NCBI RefSeq assembly: GCF_018390595.1
Contig: NZ_JAHBAV010000028.1
Span: 1 to 42,968, forward strand
From: Dietzia massiliensis
GTDB lineage: Bacteria; Actinomycetota; Actinomycetes; Mycobacteriales; Mycobacteriaceae
Length of the DNA stretch: 42,968 nt
Direction: 5' to 3'
Shown here: positions 39,661 through 42,968 of the stretch, piece after piece
How positions within the stretch are numbered: the first letter of the stretch is position 1
How the letters are laid out: the number at the start of each line of letters is the position of its first letter
Made by a program: the position numbers and the translations under genes
The notes under the pieces: generated by a model
The model's database searches: none
Seen by the model: only the letters and a program-made list of their open reading frames with translations
Told to the model about the DNA's origin: nothing

Positions 39661-39996
39661 CTAACCCGCCTCGCGCCGCCTCACGTTGGCGAGAACCCGG
39701 GCCACGCCGGCCAGGAAGTCCCGGCTGCGCCGCGCGGCCTGCTGCTCGAGGAGCAGCAGATCCAGCGCCCGGATCACCGCGGCCAGATCGGCGCCAGCGC
39801 CCAACCGATCCAGAGCCACTGCCGCCGCAACAGCCTGCCCCTCATGGAACGCCAGATCCGGCAGCACCGCCTCGACGGCCCGGGACCGCTGGCCCGCGGG
39901 CCGATCGTCGAACGCCGCGCTCACGGAGACGCGGTACTGCTCGAACCGATCCCGGGCGGCGTCGAGCTCCTGGCGTAGGTTCGTGGTCGCAGACAT
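39661..39996 (-). CDS. Small helical protein of unknown function
   Basis: 111 aa from the ATG at 39996 (ATG at 40005 would add three residues). It looks fully helical and soluble: RQELDAARDRFEQYRVSVSA, AVEAVLPDLAFHEGQAVAAA, ALDLLLLEQQAARRSRDFLA and VLANVRRREAG. No family is recognised. The GAC-core motif at 40,003 overlaps the sequence just before its start. Confidence 0.5.
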   Translation of the reverse strand: MSATTNLRQELDAARDRFEQYRVSVSAAFDDRPAGQRSRAVEAVLPDLAFHEGQAVAAAVALDRLGAGADLAAVIRALDLLLLEQQAARRSRDFLAGVARVLANVRRREAG

Positions 39997-40002
39997 GGTC
40001 GT

Positions 40003-40060
40003 CAAGCCTACGACGACGACGAGGTCCCCCCGCCCTCACGGTCCCGCGGTCACCGCGACT
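40003..40060 (+). repeat. GACGACGACGAG-core intergenic repeat, long form
   Basis: CAAGCCTACGACGACGACG then AGGTC, followed by CTCACGGTCCCGCGGTCACC. About 55 bases are shared with the copy at 42,149, so this is a defined repeat and not only a GAC run. It contains the palindrome CGCGGT-C-ACCGCG. Confidence 0.7.
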
Positions 40061-40070
40061 GCGCGAGCGG

Positions 40071-40580
40071 TCACACCCCGAAGGCCGCGGGATAGCGGAT
40101 GACGCCGCCCGGGACGGCAGAGGAGTCATCGAGGGGCAGGGCCATCAACGCCTCGTCGGGGACATCGAATGACGCCCGGATACCGAAGCTGGAGGCGCGG
40201 CGGAAGCCGAACCGCGGGTAGTAGCCGGCATGGCCCAGCGCCACGACGAGCGACTCGCCCATCGCCCGAGCCGCGGTCAGGGCCGCGCGGATGGCGGCCG
40301 AGCCGGCGCCGGTGCGCTGGAACTCGTGCAGCACCGAGCACGGCGCCAGCGCGAGGGCGGGCTCGTCCCCGACGTGGCAGCGGGTGAGCAGCGCGTGGCC
40401 CACCGGACGCCCGTCGGCGGTCGCGGCGATCAGCGACAGCCCGTCGATCCACGCAGCCGGGTCAGCGCGGAGGGCGTCGACGAGGTCGGCCTCGGCGGCA
40501 GTGGGAAAGGCGCGCAGGATGATGTCGCGGATCGCGGGGATGTCGGCGTCGGTCTCGGGCTGGGTGGTCCAGGTGGTCAT
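40071..40580 (-). CDS. GNAT-family N-acetyltransferase (YhbS-like)
   Basis: 169 aa from the ATG at 40580 (an ATG at 40592 adds four residues and also has AAGGG nearby; the upstream extension is not conserved-looking). GNAT features: TTQPETDADIPAIRDIILRA at the start, SLIAATADGRPVGHALLTR (beta 2-3), LALAPCSVLHEFQRTGAGSA with the acetyl-CoA pyrophosphate loop, and VALGHAGYYPRFGFRRASSF near the end. The YPRFGF box is typical of YhbS-type enzymes. The acceptor is unknown. Confidence 0.83.
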   Translation of the reverse strand: MTTWTTQPETDADIPAIRDIILRAFPTAAEADLVDALRADPAAWIDGLSLIAATADGRPVGHALLTRCHVGDEPALALAPCSVLHEFQRTGAGSAAIRAALTAARAMGESLVVALGHAGYYPRFGFRRASSFGIRASFDVPDEALMALPLDDSSAVPGGVIRYPAAFGV

Positions 40581-40963
40581 GCGGTCCGGCATGCCCTTGA
40601 GGATTTCACGCTCCCGGTGAGGGCGCCGAGCGAAGTCGCGAACGCTGCGCTCGGGCGACACGGCTGCTCGCCGTCCGCGTCTCGGATCGTCCGACGAGCG
40701 GACTTTGAAACACTTAGCCTTACTCCGTATAGCTGACGCTTGTGAACTGGCGCGGCCGTTCTTATAGTGGGGCTCGTCGGTGGGAAACATGATCCCCCCC
40801 TCATGTCACCGACTCCGCCGCGACGTGCGTGCAGCGCTGACCATCCCCGGTCGCGATCCGCGCGTCGTGCGATTGAATTGCCGGCGGCCGCTGGCCCCCT
40901 TCCGCGGCCGCTGGCGATTCTCCCGCCGTAGAGAAACGCCCCAAGGCGCGGTTGGTCAGCAGG

Positions 40964-41519
40964 TCAGGCGTGAGCGCTGACGAGCTCGTCCATCGTGTCC
41001 CCGGAGCGCGCGGACCAGAGGCGGAACACCGCGGCGGTCATGGCCGCGGCGGCGTAGAGGGCGGCTGCCGGCCCGTGCTCGCGGATCACGGTTCGCATAC
41101 CGGTGGCGGCATCGCAGTCGAGCAGAACCACCTCGCACAGGTCGGCCATGCCGCCTGGGGTGTCAGGGCGGGATGCACTGTCCCGGACCGCGGCGATGAC
41201 CTCGGCCGGCAGTTGCGGCGCCACCGTCTGGGCGAGCTGGGCGAAGCGGGTCGCGACGGTCAGTGCGTCGGGGATCGGCGGGGGGTGGTCGCGGCAGACA
41301 GCTCCAGCGCTTCGAGGAGCCCGCCGGCGGCCGAGGCGTCGTTGCGCGCGTGGGCGTGCAGAACAGCGCGGACGTGGGCGACGGCCGCGGCGTGGCGCTG
41401 CTGGGCGCGCGCCATCTCGGCGTCGAGGTCGGCGACAGACGCGGTCCACACATCGACGCCCTCGCGGGCCAATAGCGGGGCGAGGAGTTCGAACTGTGCG
41501 CGCTGTTCCGGGAAGCCAT
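40964..41519 (-). pseudogene. Unknown actinobacterial protein, frameshifted (paralog 2)
   Basis: Full-length relative of the gene at 39,169. QRAQFELLAPLLAREGVDVW, TASVADLDAEMARAQQRHAA, PIPDALTVATRFAQLAQT and an 85-residue C-terminus (VAPQLPAEVIAAVRDSAS ... SGDTMDELVSAHA) are all present but in different frames. Against paralog 1 two single bases are missing: one at about 41,508-41,512 (codon 4) and one in the G6 run at 41,280-41,285. Both copies of the family in this window are therefore broken. Function unknown. Confidence 0.72.
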
Positions 41520-41682
41520 AACACCCATTGTCTCCGGTGTCCCGCCGGTGCGCGCGGGCCGGCTGCTGGGCACGCGGATCGGCCAGTGTGGGTTCGGCCA
41601 TCCCAGTCTAATCCGTCCTCAATTGGTCGTGATCTTCAGCCATCTTTTACAGTATGGACAAACTCTTACCGTGAGGCTATCC

Positions 41683-42123
41683 ATGCGATCTCCCGCCATC
41701 AGTACCCGTCGACGCACGAGCCCGGCATTCGCTGCGCTGGCCCTCCTTGTCGTCGGCGTAGCGGGCTGCTCCGCGGGGGGCCCGGGCACCGAGGAGGATC
41801 TCCTCGCGGCTGGTCAAACGTGGATCGACGGGTATTACCACGGCGCCGCCGAGGCGGAGGAGCTGCACAAGCTCTACACCGACACGTGCCAGGACGCGTT
41901 CCCGGAGGCCAAGTTCTGGGCCGTCCATAATCTCGAGAGCCGCATGGAGCGCGAGGTCACTGACGTGACCGCCGAAGTCACCGGATACACCGGCGAAATC
42001 AGGTTCAGCCTGAGCGGCATTTTCCCGGGTCTCGTCGATACCGAAGCCGAAGAGGTCGTGATGCCCTGGCGCTTCGAGAAGGGCGAATGGCGGAACGCCT
42101 ACTGCATCGCGGAGGGCAACTAG
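41683..42123 (+). CDS. Lipoprotein of unknown function
   Basis: 146 aa from the ATG at 41683 (an in-frame GTG at 41671 is possible). A basic start, hydrophobic core and lipobox VAGC (about residue 29) mark a lipoprotein. The mature part begins Ser/Gly-rich, then AAGQTWIDGYYHGAAEAEEL and LYTDTCQDAFPEAKF, followed by strands VTDVTAEVTGYTGEIRFSLS and WRFEKGEWRNAYC. This alpha-plus-beta order resembles an NTF2-like fold, but that is tentative. Two Cys (TCQD and AYCI) could form a disulfide outside the membrane. Confidence 0.68.
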   Translation: MRSPAISTRRRTSPAFAALALLVVGVAGCSAGGPGTEEDLLAAGQTWIDGYYHGAAEAEELHKLYTDTCQDAFPEAKFWAVHNLESRMEREVTDVTAEVTGYTGEIRFSLSGIFPGLVDTEAEEVVMPWRFEKGEWRNAYCIAEGN

Positions 42124-42148
42124 TCCGCGCCCGGCCGCCTGGCTAGAC

Positions 42149-42205
42149 AAGCCTACGACGACGACGAGGTCACGCCGACCTCACGGCCCCGCGGTCAGCG
42201 TGAAC
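42149..42205 (+). repeat. GACGACGACGAG-core intergenic repeat, long form
   Basis: Second copy of the about 55-base repeat at 40,003 (CAAGCCTACGACGACG..., then CTCACGGCCCCGCGGTCA). It lies between the lipoprotein stop and the broken hydrolase. Confidence 0.7.
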
Positions 42206-42237
42206 GCGGAACCGGCACAGAACGCAGTCGTTGGGAC

Positions 42238-42968
42238 CTAGGACCACTTCTCGACGAAGGCTAGGGTGGCCGCGTTGGCGGTCTCGGGGTTCGAGGCGGT
42301 GAGGAAGTGCTGGCCGCCCTTGACGATCTGGAGTTCGGCGGAGGGGGAGCCGGTGAACCGGGCGATGCCGACCTCGGCGTTGGCCACGGAGTACACGCCG
42401 TCGGCGGTGCCCTGGAGCCACAGGACGGGACACACCACGTCGCCGAGCCGGGCTTCCAGGCCGTCGCGGTCGCGCAGGTTGATCGAGGCGGTGCGGGGGC
42501 GGCGAGGGCGTCGATCGCGGGGGTGCAGAAGCCGGAGCCATCCCAGCAGCCGCGCTCCATGCTGGCCTGGCTCTCGTAGTCCATGGAGGTGCCCACGACG
42601 ATCAGGCCGCGGACGGCGTCGGGGTCGAGCAGCGCCATGCGGGTGACGATCCATCCGCCCTGGGAGGTACCCAGCGCGAACGCCATGTCGATGTCGAGGG
42701 CCTGCAGCACCTGGAGGGCGGCGATCGCGCTGTCCCAGTAGGTGAAGTGCCGGTACCGGGAGCGGGTGGCGCCGTGTCCGTAGGGCTCGATAGCGAGCAG
42801 GTTCATCCGGGAGCTGAGCTCGTCGCTGGCGAACTGCGGCCGGTACAACTCCACGGAGGTGGTGAAGGAGTTGATCATCACCAGGGTGGGCAGGGAGGGG
42901 TCGTACTCGCGGCCGAACCGGTAGCCGATGGTGGAGCCCCCGAGGTGCGGGATGTCGATGGTCTGGGT
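42238..42968 (-). pseudogene. Alpha/beta hydrolase, second copy, broken by a 148-bp deletion
   Basis: Matches the intact hydrolase at 23,170-24,054 base for base apart from scattered substitutions and one deletion. Bases equivalent to 23,427-23,574 are missing at about 42,495, between short GTGCGG / GGGGGC repeats. 148 is not a multiple of three, so the frame changes and the central region around VGDEWVVDDEF is lost. The nucleophile GTSQGG and the final His region survive on opposite sides. The copy runs to the window edge, where only the first two codons are missing. Lengths agree exactly: 885 minus 148 is 737. Confidence 0.88.

Noticed and set aside
38709..40172. 487-residue open frame starting as an aminotransferase
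   Set aside because: Only the first about 100 residues are aminotransferase-like; the rest reads through the foldback, the opposite strand of paralog 1 and the tandem repeat.
41280..41285. Phase-variable switch at the G6 run in paralog 2
   Set aside because: A second single-base loss near codon 4 also breaks the frame, so a simple on/off switch is unlikely.

Overview
This window is high-GC actinobacterial chromosome, most likely from the Mycobacteriales (Dietzia, Gordonia or a close relative). The support is a PhoP-type response regulator almost identical in layout to that of Mycobacterium tuberculosis, a fused POL-PE-LIG LigD with a Ku that has a lysine-rich tail, and many GTG starts and coupled (ATGA/GTGA) gene junctions. 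The genus is inference. No rRNA, tRNA or CRISPR array was seen.

Layout. 1-5,965: fatty/carboxylic acid utilisation. A GAF/CdaR-type regulator (cut by the window edge) is coupled to an enoyl-CoA hydratase. Divergent to these is an operon of acyl-CoA synthetase, sodium:solute symporter and a small membrane protein. 6,450-12,037: phoP/phoR-type two-component pair followed by a VTC domain / DUF4956 / CotH-kinase operon. 12,113-12,774: RHH-PIN toxin-antitoxin pair with its operator. 12,769-15,431: DUF4287-like protein, DUF6328-like membrane protein and a Pro/Gly-rich membrane-anchored DUF4352-like protein. 15,545-18,157: ligD. 18,348-21,378: a SipW-type signal peptidase between two exported proteins with SipW-type leader peptides. 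22,050-25,014: quinone oxidoreductase, alpha/beta hydrolase, TauE/SafE permease. 25,691-27,076: HigB toxin plus HTH-ImmA/IrrE antitoxin-like protein. 27,606-28,724: ku. 28,743-33,665: two poorly known genes, an M20 amidohydrolase, an orphan peptide-binding lipoprotein and a small lipoprotein.

33,738-34,819 is an intact IS481-family element with a 6-bp GCTAGC duplication. To its right, 34.9-39.0 kb is visibly lower in GC and holds a glycan-surface locus: FemAB-like acyltransferase, DegT-like aminotransferase, sugar-1-P transferase, sulfotransferase and a truncated DegT aminotransferase. The locus ends in an 81-bp foldback scar. 39-43 kb is a graveyard: a truncated gene and its frameshifted paralog, a 22-bp tandem repeat, a GNAT acetyltransferase, a lipoprotein, and a second copy of the 23.2-kb alpha/beta hydrolase broken by one 148-bp deletion.

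Two dispersed intergenic repeat families are not explained by any gene. One is a GACGACGACGAG-core motif found at nine main intergenic loci, always in the same strand orientation. The other is a hairpin element (GTGCCCTG...CAGGGCAC followed by GCAGGTCAG) in four copies between 6.1 and 14.4 kb. The best candidates for undescribed biology are these repeats, the foldback scar, the two-substrate SipW locus and the VTC/DUF4956/CotH operon.
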